Of a stretch of DNA of 15,011 bases, positions 1 through 6,850 are shown piece after piece. The DNA comes from an uncultured Collinsella sp. (lineage in GTDB: Bacteria > Actinomycetota > Coriobacteriia > Coriobacteriales > Coriobacteriaceae), in contig CAKUBM010000038.1 in assembly GCA_934643145.1 (NCBI GenBank), positions 1-15,011 of the forward strand. The letters run 5' to 3'. The notes under the pieces were generated by a model. It was given only the letters and a program-made list of their open reading frames with translations. It ran no database searches and had not been told where the DNA came from. A program made the translations under genes and the position numbers. Each line of letters opens with the position of its first letter. The stretch's first letter is position 1.

Positions 1-28
1 CGATATTACCATCCCACCGCGCCTGTGC

Positions 29-58
29 AAAAAAGAGGGCCGCCAAACAGCGACCCTC
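29..58 (-). terminator. Intrinsic terminator, minus strand
   Basis: Read on the minus strand, GAGGGTCGC pairs with GCGGCCCTC around a 6-nt loop (9 bp, one G·U pair) and is followed directly by six T. There is no T-run on the plus-strand side, so it works for leftward transcripts. No closer terminator is visible after the AI-2E permease gene, which stops at 397. It may therefore end that operon, or it may belong to a leader of a gene left of the window. Confidence 0.7.
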
Positions 59-150
59 CAGCGAAAGTGCACGTTATTTAGTACTGTGCGATCCTTTGAA
101 AAAGGACTGCTGTAGAATTACATATAAGAGTCACCCGGAAGGAGCGATCG

Positions 151-390
151 ATGAAAAGCAAACGATTTTTCCTCAATGCACTTCTGTTAGCGGCACTTTT
201 AACGCTTTTGGCTTTCACCTGCTGGTACGCAAACCAACCAGCATTTGGCTACGTGTTGTATGCAGTAATGTCCGGCGATAAGGCTTATTACACTCTACGC
301 GCAATTGACATTCTCTTTTTCTATGTTGCCGGCCCCTTATCAATCGCTTTGCTCGCGTTTCTTGTCATTTTCAACTTCAAGAAACGTTAA
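151..390 (+). CDS. Small two-helix membrane protein, unknown function
   Basis: This encodes 79 residues that I do not recognise. The start is supported by a strong ribosome binding site, GGAAGGAG at 137-144, six bases before the ATG. Residues about 6-26 and 55-75 are hydrophobic and would form two membrane helices; the N-terminus (KSKR) and C-terminus (FKKR) are basic, suggesting both ends are cytoplasmic. The middle (about 27-54) is a short aromatic-rich extracellular loop. A TAGAAT element at 113-118 could be a -10 box, but I see no good -35. The base composition is visibly more AT-rich than the neighbouring operon. Its stop lies six bases from the stop of the converging permease gene, with no separate terminator between them. 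Confidence 0.65.
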   Translation: MKSKRFFLNALLLAALLTLLAFTCWYANQPAFGYVLYAVMSGDKAYYTLRAIDILFFYVAGPLSIALLAFLVIFNFKKR

Positions 391-396
391 TAGGAC

Positions 397-1809
397 CTAT
401 TTAGAATCCGAGTCGTCCATGGAGCCGTCGATGCCGGTTTTGGTATCGTCGTCCGTGTTGGAGTCATCGTCCTTGGCAAAGGGGTTCTTGAAGAAGCCCG
501 TGGCATCGGGCTGCAGACCAGAGAGCTTAATCCAGGGATTATCGAGCTCGGGCTTGGGCATGGCCTTGGCCTCGGGCGCAGTCTCGTTGCCGATGAGTTC
601 GGACTCGTAGATGAAGGTGTCGTCGCCGAGCGCGTCGTAGGCGGCGACCGGGTTGCCATCGGCATCGCGGTACGGTGTGCCCTTAAACACGGCGCCGTCA
701 TAGGCCACAAGCTGACGGCCGGTCTCATTCTCGAAGTAGTACACGAAGATGCCCTTGAGGGCCGCACAAAGCGGGATGGCAATGACCATGCCGATGGGAC
801 CCATGAGCGCCGAACCGATAACGAGCGCCGTCAGGCTCATGATGGGATGCACCTGCACCGAGCTCTGCATAACCTTGGGCGAAATGACGTTATCGGTGAC
901 ATTTTGGGCCACCATCGTCACGATGAGCGTCCACAACGCCAACATGGGGCTGAACATGAAACCGAGCACTGTGGCGATTGCTGCGCTCACCCATGGACCG
1001 ACGACCGGAACCAAATGCATGATGCCGGTAAAGATAGCCATGAGCGCCGCATACGGATGGCCGATGATCATAAAACCGATAAAGGCAAGGAAACCACCGC
1101 AGATGGACGTCACGACCATACCGCGCATGTAGCCGCCGACAGAGCGAGAAAGGATGGCGACCATAAAGCGGTACGAGGTCTCCTTCTCCTGACCGATGAT
1201 GGTGCAAATCTCGTGGTGCATGCGAGGGTAGTCGCAGGCCATCCAGTACGCGAGCACCAGACCCAGGAAGATCACGAACAGCTGCGAGGCCGTATTGGTG
1301 ATGAGCGGGAACACACCGCGGCCAAGCTCGGCAGCGATCTGAGACACGTACTTCGATGCCACGGTAACAAGCGACGAAAGATTATCGTCCAAATACTCCT
1401 TGAGCGGCGTGTTGTTGAGCGTCTTGGCATGCGAGATCATCTCATTGAGATCGCCGCCCGCAACACGAAGCTGCTCGGGCAGGCGGCTCAGGACTTCCAT
1501 GATCTGACCAAAAAGAATCGGCGACAAGATGCAAACGACGCCAACGAGCACGGCAACGACAACAATAAGCGCGATAAGCGAACCGATGCCGCGATTCACG
1601 CCATGGTGCTCGAGCCAGTTGGTGATCGGGGACATCACAAAAGCAATGATGGAGCCGACGGCGAGAAACTCGATAACCGGTGCCAGGATGCCCATAAGGT
1701 TAAAGATGACAGCGGCGATGACAATGCAGCCGACAACAGCCCAAATGCGCAGCGTCAGAATGCGGGTGTCGCGCAGCACGCGATCGGTTTGTTGGGGGTG
1801 CTCACTCAT
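397..1809 (-). CDS. AI-2E family membrane permease
   Basis: This 470-residue polytopic membrane protein belongs to the AI-2E/PerM-type permease family. Members include the autoinducer-2 exporter TqsA and Na+/H+ antiporter-like proteins, so the substrate cannot be named. There are about eight hydrophobic segments: three near the N-terminus (about 20-97), a long soluble stretch (about 100-160), then five more. The family signature is clear in the last third, with NVISPKVM, the conserved VHP, and a Gly/Pro-rich GPIGMVIAIPLCAALKG helix. The last ~60 residues are hydrophilic and end in an Asp-rich tail. The ATG overlaps the sigma gene's stop by four bases (ATGA), which implies translational coupling. 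It is the last gene of the sigma operon. Confidence 0.88.
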   Translation of the reverse strand: MSEHPQQTDRVLRDTRILTLRIWAVVGCIVIAAVIFNLMGILAPVIEFLAVGSIIAFVMSPITNWLEHHGVNRGIGSLIALIVVVAVLVGVVCILSPILFGQIMEVLSRLPEQLRVAGGDLNEMISHAKTLNNTPLKEYLDDNLSSLVTVASKYVSQIAAELGRGVFPLITNTASQLFVIFLGLVLAYWMACDYPRMHHEICTIIGQEKETSYRFMVAILSRSVGGYMRGMVVTSICGGFLAFIGFMIIGHPYAALMAIFTGIMHLVPVVGPWVSAAIATVLGFMFSPMLALWTLIVTMVAQNVTDNVISPKVMQSSVQVHPIMSLTALVIGSALMGPIGMVIAIPLCAALKGIFVYYFENETGRQLVAYDGAVFKGTPYRDADGNPVAAYDALGDDTFIYESELIGNETAPEAKAMPKPELDNPWIKLSGLQPDATGFFKNPFAKDDDSNTDDDTKTGIDGSMDDSDSK

Positions 1810-2597
1810 GAACGAATCATCACTCCGTCGGGGTCGATCTTGTCCTGAATCTTCTTAAGCGTGCGGCGCAGCAGACGCGAAACCTGCACCTGAGAAATAC
1901 CCAGCTTCTTGGCGATCTCGATCTGGGTCATGCCCTTCACAAAGCGCAGCTCGATCACCTCGCGCTCGCGCGGCGAGAAATCACGGATTGCTTCCTCGAT
2001 CACCAGGCGGTCATCGGTAAAGTCGAGCTCGTTGTCGTCGTCGGCATAACGGTCGAGAATCGAGGGGGCATCGTCGGAATCGGACGCACCAGGAGCCTCG
2101 ATGGGCACCGAGGTATAGGCCGAAGACGATTCCATAGCCTCGAGGACCTCATCGACAGTCACATCTAGATACTCAGCGATCTCCTCAACCTTGGGCGAAC
2201 GCTGAAGCTCGTTGGTGAGCTTATCGGTAGCCTGGTTGACCTTGGCCGAGAGCTCCTGCAGACGGCGCGGAACGCGCACACTCCAGCCCTTATCGCGGAA
2301 ATGACGCTTGATCTCGCCCAGAATGGTGGGCGTGGCAAACGTGGTGAACTCGAGACCGCGCTCGGGGTCAAAACGATCAATCGCCTTGAGCAGGCCCAGA
2401 TAACCAACCTGCATCAGGTCATCGAGCGGCTCGCCGCGGTTCTTAAATTTGTTGGCAAGAAACCTTACCAGGTTCATATGGGACATGACGAGCTGCTCGC
2501 GAGCGTCCGGATCACCGGTCTCTTTATAGCGACGAAACAGCTCGCGGGTTTTCTCCTTGTCCCAAGCGGTCTTACCGCTCCGGGAACGTTCGGTCAT
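1806..2597 (-). CDS. SigB/SigF/SigG-family RNA polymerase sigma factor
   Basis: This 263-residue alternative sigma factor directs RNA polymerase to a dedicated promoter set. Region 2 (about 35-105) holds the hallmark DLMQVGYLGLLKAIDRFDP and FTTFATPTILGEIKRHFRDK blocks, followed by WSVRVPRR, typical of general-stress and sporulation sigma factors. Region 3 lies at about 110-185, with an acidic linker at about 170-195. Region 4 (about 205-255) has a helix-turn-helix, TQIEIAKKLGISQVQVSRLL. The ATG is one base after the anti-sigma gene's stop, with AAGGCGG as ribosome binding site. An adjacent RsbW-like gene supports control by partner binding. Coriobacteria are not known to sporulate, so a stress or envelope role is more likely than a spore role; that is inference. 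Confidence 0.92.
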   Translation of the reverse strand: MTERSRSGKTAWDKEKTRELFRRYKETGDPDAREQLVMSHMNLVRFLANKFKNRGEPLDDLMQVGYLGLLKAIDRFDPERGLEFTTFATPTILGEIKRHFRDKGWSVRVPRRLQELSAKVNQATDKLTNELQRSPKVEEIAEYLDVTVDEVLEAMESSSAYTSVPIEAPGASDSDDAPSILDRYADDDNELDFTDDRLVIEEAIRDFSPREREVIELRFVKGMTQIEIAKKLGISQVQVSRLLRRTLKKIQDKIDPDGVMIRS

Positions 2598-2598
2598 A

Positions 2599-2976
2599 TT
2601 AGATATCCGCCTTGAGGTCGAGGGAAAGCGTCAGGGGCGCCGAAGTCTTTTCGTAGGAATCGCACACGCTCGCCAAAATGAGCTCGGCATACACAGCAGC
2701 TTGGTCATCCTCGTCGACGGTGGCCTGATCCCCAAAGGTAAAGGTCATCCCAACATGGGTCTCGTCGACATCGAATTGAATGGTTATGTCGTCGCAGTCG
2801 ACCGCAGTGCACCCAAAGATGAAGGCTTCCTCGGCAGCCATACGGATGTCCTCGATACGATCGACGGACATAGAGCACAGGGCGCCGACGTTGGCGGCCG
2901 TCATGCGCACCAAGCGCGCGAGACGCGGATCGCCGGCAATGCTCAGCGTGATGGGCCAGGTTGCTTCGCTACTCAT
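2599..2976 (-). CDS. RsbW-like anti-sigma factor, degenerate ATP site
   Basis: This 125-residue protein resembles the GHKL/HATPase fold of RsbW and SpoIIAB, which bind and silence SigB/SigF-type sigma factors. The visible match is DIRMAAEEAF at about residues 42-51, corresponding to the N-box helix, and a C-terminal strand, LTLSLDLK. The N-box Asn needed for Mg-ATP is absent (EAFIFGC instead of the usual EA..N..H), no DxGxG G1 box is visible, and the ATP lid seems shortened. It may thus be an anti-sigma factor without kinase activity. The start at 2976 is chosen because GAGGAG lies about 8 bases upstream; a longer reading frame to 3090 encodes Pro/Arg-rich sequence that overlaps the DUF948 gene. 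It overlaps that gene by 8 bp and sits 1 bp before the sigma gene. Confidence 0.72.
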   Translation of the reverse strand: MSSEATWPITLSIAGDPRLARLVRMTAANVGALCSMSVDRIEDIRMAAEEAFIFGCTAVDCDDITIQFDVDETHVGMTFTFGDQATVDEDDQAAVYAELILASVCDSYEKTSAPLTLSLDLKADI

Positions 2977-3562
2977 CGCAGGACTCCTCGGAGGTCTCGG
3001 CGGGCGTATAGGTGTAATACTGAGCAGGCTTGGCAGCGGGCTTCTGAGCCGCATCCGTACCATCGGTGGCCTCGTCCTCAGCCTTGTCAATCAGGATGCG
3101 CTCGGTAGGCTGCTCGGCCTCGGCGGCGGCAGCGGCGAGCTTGCGATCGGCGTCAGCTGCAGGAGCCTTCACCTTATTGAAAAGCTTCTGCACGGCGCCG
3201 GCCGCAGAATCAGTCACGCTCGATACGGCATTGCTGGCCTCGGCCATGCTGCCCGTAACCTCGGAAATGTCGCGAACCACGGCCTCAACTTCTACGAGAT
3301 TGGAGGTAAGGGCGTCGACGGCGGTCTTGCTCGACTTAAGCAGCGGCTCCATCTGGGCAAGTGCCGGCGTAAGCTCGTCGACAGCACCGTCGAGTTTTGC
3401 CACCACCGGCTGCGCCTCGGCGATGGTGTTGTTGAGGTCGTTCACGGTCTTATCGAGCGAATCGACAACGTTGCGGGTCTTGCGCAGGGTAAGCGCGAGC
3501 TCAACGATGGCCCACACGCCGGCAATGGCAAGCACCAGCAGGGCGATTTGAATGGGACTCAT
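2969..3562 (-). CDS. DUF948 membrane-anchored coiled-coil protein (YtxG-like)
   Basis: This 197-residue protein starts with one membrane helix (about residues 5-25) followed by a basic LRKTRN. A long helical region (about 30-130) is rich in Val, Leu, Ser, Asp and Asn in repeating patterns (VVDSLDKTVNDLNNTI, LDGAVDELTPALAQM), as in the DUF948 family. The tail (about 130-197) is Ala/Glu-rich, then YYTYTP and an acidic end. The Bacillus homologue YtxG belongs to the SigB general-stress regulon, but its biochemical role is unknown. Here it is the first gene of the operon with an anti-sigma and sigma factor. The start is supported by GGGAGG about 6 bases upstream and by the promoter at 3625-3653. 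Confidence 0.85.
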   Translation of the reverse strand: MSPIQIALLVLAIAGVWAIVELALTLRKTRNVVDSLDKTVNDLNNTIAEAQPVVAKLDGAVDELTPALAQMEPLLKSSKTAVDALTSNLVEVEAVVRDISEVTGSMAEASNAVSSVTDSAAGAVQKLFNKVKAPAADADRKLAAAAAEAEQPTERILIDKAEDEATDGTDAAQKPAAKPAQYYTYTPAETSEESCDE

Positions 3563-3624
3563 ACAAGCCTCCCGGAAGAATCGAAATACAGACGCTGTTT
3601 ATGGTACCCCAAAGAAGAGGAAAG

Positions 3625-3653
3625 ATTCTAAAAGGGAATGCGCGAAGTGCCAA
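3625..3653 (-). promoter_or_regulatory. Sigma-70-type promoter of the DUF948-sigma operon
   Basis: Read on the minus strand, TTGGCA (3653-3648) is followed after exactly 17 bases by TAGAAT (3630-3625); each matches five of six consensus bases. It lies just beyond the rarA stop and about 60 bases before the DUF948 start. It suggests that housekeeping sigma drives the operon; I saw no GTTT...GGGTAT SigB-type promoter here. Confidence 0.65.
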
Positions 3654-3657
3654 CGAC

Positions 3658-5007
3658 CTACTTCGGAGCATTGCCGCTACGGTCGCGCTCGCTTTGCTCC
3701 ACACGCCATTCTTCCCAACCGCGGCCGGCAGGCTGCCAAAAGGCACCACGCTCCAGGCCTTCAGGCAAATAGCGCTGGTCGACCCAACCTTCGGGATAAT
3801 CGTGTGGGTACTTGTATACACCGTACTCATCGCTGCCGGGACGGTGACGATCGCGAAGATAACTGGGCACCTCGCGCAATCCGCTACTATGGATATCGGC
3901 CAGCGCCGCATCGATCGAAGCCTCGCACGCGTTGGATTTAGGCGCCAAGCACACATAGAGTGCAGCCTGAGCCAGGTTAATGCGGCACTCGGGATAGCCA
4001 ATGACCTCGGCAGACTTAAACGCGGCTTGCGCCACCAAAAGTGCCTGCGGATCGGCATTGCCAACATCCTCAGAAGCCTGAATCATAATGCGGCGGGCGA
4101 TAAACTTAGGATCCTCCCCCGCGTCGATCATGCGCGCGAGCCAATAGATCGTGGCATCGGGGTCGCTGCCGCGCATGGACTTGATGAACGCACTGATAAT
4201 GTCATAGTGCATGTCACCGTTTTTGTCATACGAAAAACCGCGACGCGGGTTGGCAATCTTCACGTCATCGACGGTGATAAGATAACGCTCCCCTGCCGCC
4301 GGAGCCGGCGTCCCCTCGGTATCGGGACGCGTGACGGCAATCTCGCTCGCAAGCTCGAGCGTCGTCAGGGCCGAGCGTGCATCGCCCGCAGCCAGCGTGC
4401 AGATGGTCTTAACCGTATCATCATCAGCCGAGAACTTGCCGTTCAGACCCTGCGGCGCCTCGAGCGCACGCTCGATCAGCGTGGCGATATCCTCGTCCTT
4501 GAGGTGCTCAAGCTCCACCACGCGACCGCGCGAAAGCAACGCCGAGTTGACCTCAAAGTACGGATTCTCGGTCGTGGCGCCGATCATAATGACGGTACGG
4601 TTCTCAACCGCATGCAGCAACGCATCCTGTTGCGACTTCGAAAAGCGATGAATCTCGTCGATGAATAGAATGGTGCGACGGTCGTAGGTATTCAGGCGCG
4701 TCTTGGCCTCGTCAATCACGCGGCGCAAGTCCTTCACGGTGCCTGTCACGGCGCTGACCTCGACAAACTCGCTCTTGGTATGGTTGGCGATAATGTGGGC
4801 CAGCGTCGTCTTGCCCGTACCGGCCGGCCCGTACAGAATCACGCTCGATAGCACGTCGTGCTCAATCGCGGCACGCAGCCATGAGCCCTTACCGACGGCC
4901 TTTTGCTGGCCCACGTACTCATCAAGCGTGTTGGGGCGCATGCGCACCGCAAGCGGCGCATTCTGAAAGGAACGCTCGCGCGTCGAAGCAGAAAAAAGGT
5001 CGTCCAT
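3658..5007 (-). CDS. rarA: Replication-associated recombination protein A, AAA+ ATPase
   Basis: This is a 449-residue RarA/MgsA/WRNIP1-family ATPase, which acts at stalled replication forks with the clamp-loader-related AAA+ fold. Visible motifs are the family entry LAVRMRPNTLDEYVGQ (about 19-34), Walker A GPAGTGKT (60-67), Walker B ILFIDE (113-118), sensor-1 GATTENP (143-149) and SRGR (159-162). The C-terminal tetramerisation region includes ARMIDAGEDPKFIARR, DVGNADPQAL and the typical YKYPHDYPEGWVDQRYLP. The length is normal for the family. The start is uncertain: ATG at 5007 has GGGATGG close upstream, while ATG 5013, ATG 5022 and TTG 5025 are alternatives adding two to six residues. A TATACT sequence between this gene and the dGTPase could be its own -10 box, but no good -35 is seen. 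Confidence 0.95.
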   Translation of the reverse strand: MDDLFSASTRERSFQNAPLAVRMRPNTLDEYVGQQKAVGKGSWLRAAIEHDVLSSVILYGPAGTGKTTLAHIIANHTKSEFVEVSAVTGTVKDLRRVIDEAKTRLNTYDRRTILFIDEIHRFSKSQQDALLHAVENRTVIMIGATTENPYFEVNSALLSRGRVVELEHLKDEDIATLIERALEAPQGLNGKFSADDDTVKTICTLAAGDARSALTTLELASEIAVTRPDTEGTPAPAAGERYLITVDDVKIANPRRGFSYDKNGDMHYDIISAFIKSMRGSDPDATIYWLARMIDAGEDPKFIARRIMIQASEDVGNADPQALLVAQAAFKSAEVIGYPECRINLAQAALYVCLAPKSNACEASIDAALADIHSSGLREVPSYLRDRHRPGSDEYGVYKYPHDYPEGWVDQRYLPEGLERGAFWQPAGRGWEEWRVEQSERDRSGNAPK

Positions 5008-5067
5008 AGCCATCCCGTGCATCAATCAAAATCGTTTTCCACGAATAGTATACCGAATAAATACGAA

Positions 5068-6315
5068 CTACCGTTCGTTAATATAAGTACGGTGCGGAAA
5101 CTTCAGACCAGGGAAAAGTTTGCTTGTGAGCTCGCAGAAATAGCCATCCGTCATGCTCGCAATGTAATCCACCACGGCTTGGTCCTTATCGTCCCGCCAT
5201 GCATAGGTACGGTCGTAGTAGGAAAGCTGCTGCTCAATGCGCGAAATGTGGTGCTTAAAGATGTAGGAGGACTCGTCGCCTTCGTTTATATCCTGCAGGC
5301 AACGGTCGTAGAGCTTTTCGAACGCCTCGCGCAGCTCCGCTTCGGAGTCGCCTTCGATACCGCCCTTACTATAGATTTTCTCGTAGTTCTCGCGCTTAGC
5401 GCGGCGGATTTCCTCAAACAGGTCCTCGCTCATCTCGATGCGCGGCTTGCCATAGCTGTGCTCAACGATATCGATGGAGGCATGCGAAAGAATCCAGCTG
5501 TTGTACGCACCGCCCAGGCCATCGTCAAAAGCATCGGGCGACAGCAAGCCTGCCGCAATGGCATCCTGGCGATCACGCCCCACGTAGGCAAGGATATCCG
5601 AGATGCGAACCACGCAGCCCTCGAGCGTCATGGGGCGCAGGTGCTCAATTGCGCTATAGCCTGTGGCAATGCATTCCTCGACGGTTCGGTCGAACTGGTC
5701 AAAGGAACCCATGCCCGAAAGCTCAAAAACACGCTGTTCGTACTCGCCGTTGTGGCATAGCACGCCATCGAGCGTCTGGAGGGACACGTTGCGGCCATAC
5801 AGCGCATCGAGCACGCGGACCGACTGCACGTTATGAAAAAAGTAGCGACCCGTGCGCTCGTGGTAAATATCGTTGAGAAAGCGCTCACCGGCATGGCCAA
5901 AGGGCGTGTGGCCCAAGTCGTGGCCTAAGCCAATCGCCTCGATTAGATCGCAGTTGAGCCCAAGAGCGCGGCCGATATCGCGTGCGATGCGCGAGACAAG
6001 CTGCACGTGCAAACCGCGGCGCGACAGATCATCATTGCTACGGAAGCTAAAGACCTGCGTTTTGCCTGCATAACGCGTGTACGCCGGAAGATGAAGAATC
6101 TTTTCGGTATCGCGCATAAATGCCGGACGCATAAGCATGCCCTCGTCTGCGGCTCGATCAACGCGACGGATGACCTGGTCATCGTCGCAACGGTACGGGT
6201 TGACATAGCCCGAAGCACGATCTGCGACAATGCGCTCGACAAGTTCGGACGATAACGACGAGGGAATACGGTCCATGCGCGCCTTAATGACGGCCGTTTC
6301 TTGATTAGTTGCCAT
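5068..6315 (-). CDS. HD-domain deoxyguanosinetriphosphate triphosphohydrolase family protein
   Basis: This 415-residue protein belongs to the dGTPase (Dgt) branch of the HD superfamily, which hydrolyses dNTPs to the deoxynucleoside and triphosphate and helps control dNTP pools. The metal-site residues are visible as GLHVQ (His103), GHDLGHTPFGHAGE (HD at 132-133) and a downstream Asp in VRISDILAYVGRDRQD. The entry motif KTQVF at about 85-89 is also family-typical. The start at 6315 is chosen because AAGGAG lies six bases upstream; a longer frame to 6342 has no such site. It sits 31 bp after the prepilin peptidase gene, so the two may be co-transcribed. Substrate specificity cannot be read from the sequence. 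A small ACGAAC/GTTCGT hairpin (5063-5078) overlaps the stop codon. Confidence 0.88.
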   Translation of the reverse strand: MATNQETAVIKARMDRIPSSLSSELVERIVADRASGYVNPYRCDDDQVIRRVDRAADEGMLMRPAFMRDTEKILHLPAYTRYAGKTQVFSFRSNDDLSRRGLHVQLVSRIARDIGRALGLNCDLIEAIGLGHDLGHTPFGHAGERFLNDIYHERTGRYFFHNVQSVRVLDALYGRNVSLQTLDGVLCHNGEYEQRVFELSGMGSFDQFDRTVEECIATGYSAIEHLRPMTLEGCVVRISDILAYVGRDRQDAIAAGLLSPDAFDDGLGGAYNSWILSHASIDIVEHSYGKPRIEMSEDLFEEIRRAKRENYEKIYSKGGIEGDSEAELREAFEKLYDRCLQDINEGDESSYIFKHHISRIEQQLSYYDRTYAWRDDKDQAVVDYIASMTDGYFCELTSKLFPGLKFPHRTYINER

Positions 6316-6346
6316 GGCATGCTCCTTAAGAAGGATGCGCAATCGG

Positions 6347-6769
6347 TTACAATGTGCAGCCCACGACCTCGATTATGGCAAAAATCGGCACCAAAAACGG
6401 CAGCAAAGGCAGGGAGCGCGATTTTGTGAAGAGGCAGGAGAGGGCAAGGGCCAGGAGCGCGACGGCAAATGCCGCGATGCCGCCCAGAGGGTCGAGCGTG
6501 CAAAGCGCGAAGAGCGCCTTGGCGTCCCCCATGCCAATGCCGGGAGCGCGGCGAACACGACGCCAAAACGACTCAGTGAGCACAAGGGCAAGGTAGACGA
6601 TGACCGCAAGACCGGCGTGGTCAAGCGCCGCATTAACGCCTTTGTCGAGCCAAACGCCTGCTAATGCCGCCACCGCACACGCTCCGGCAAGCGCATTCGG
6701 AAACCGCCGCTCACGGGCATCAATCGCCGCGCCGGCAAAGATGCAAATCCAAAACGGGATATAGACCAT
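6347..6769 (-). CDS. Short A24-family prepilin peptidase
   Basis: This 140-residue membrane protein has the two catalytic aspartates of type IV prepilin peptidases: Asp17 in IDARERRFPN and Asp82 in GIGMGDAK. These enzymes cleave leader peptides of pilin-like proteins at the membrane. It is the short form, lacking the N-terminal methyltransferase part found in PilD-type enzymes of about 250 residues, similar to CpaA/TadV-type peptidases. About five or six hydrophobic segments cover most of the chain. The ATG at 6769 follows a very strong GAGGAGGAG site; longer forms to 6814 would run towards the upstream terminator. No pilin, ATPase or secretion gene is nearby, so its substrates must be elsewhere. 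Confidence 0.82.
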   Translation of the reverse strand: MVYIPFWICIFAGAAIDARERRFPNALAGACAVAALAGVWLDKGVNAALDHAGLAVIVYLALVLTESFWRRVRRAPGIGMGDAKALFALCTLDPLGGIAAFAVALLALALSCLFTKSRSLPLLPFLVPIFAIIEVVGCTL

Positions 6770-6800
6770 CGGACTCCTCCTCGAGCTGCATCGCAAAAGC

Positions 6801-6842
6801 AAAAACCACCACAAAGGTGCCTGTCCCCTTTGTGGTGGTTTT
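6801..6842 (-). terminator. Intrinsic terminator of the glycosyltransferase gene, repeated element
   Basis: On the minus strand AAAACCACCACAAAGG pairs perfectly over 16 bp with CCTTTGTGGTGGTTTT around the 9-nt loop GGACAGGCA, and the 3' arm ends in a T-run. It begins nine bases after the glycosyltransferase stop. Nearly the same sequence, in the same orientation relative to its gene, occurs after the alcohol dehydrogenase at 14461-14503. Confidence 0.88.
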
Positions 6843-6850
6843 GATGGTGG

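Noticed and set aside
847..1848. 333-residue plus-strand open frame opposite the permease gene
   Set aside because: The His/Asp/Arg-rich translation mirrors hydrophobic codons on the other strand; no domain is seen.
2977..3090. N-terminal extension of the anti-sigma gene
   Set aside because: The added 38 residues are Pro/Arg-rich and lie out of frame inside the DUF948 gene; the internal ATG at 2976 has a good ribosome site.
3601..4668. 355-residue plus-strand open frame opposite rarA
   Set aside because: It is antisense to a well-supported AAA+ gene, and its composition is typical of a shadow frame.
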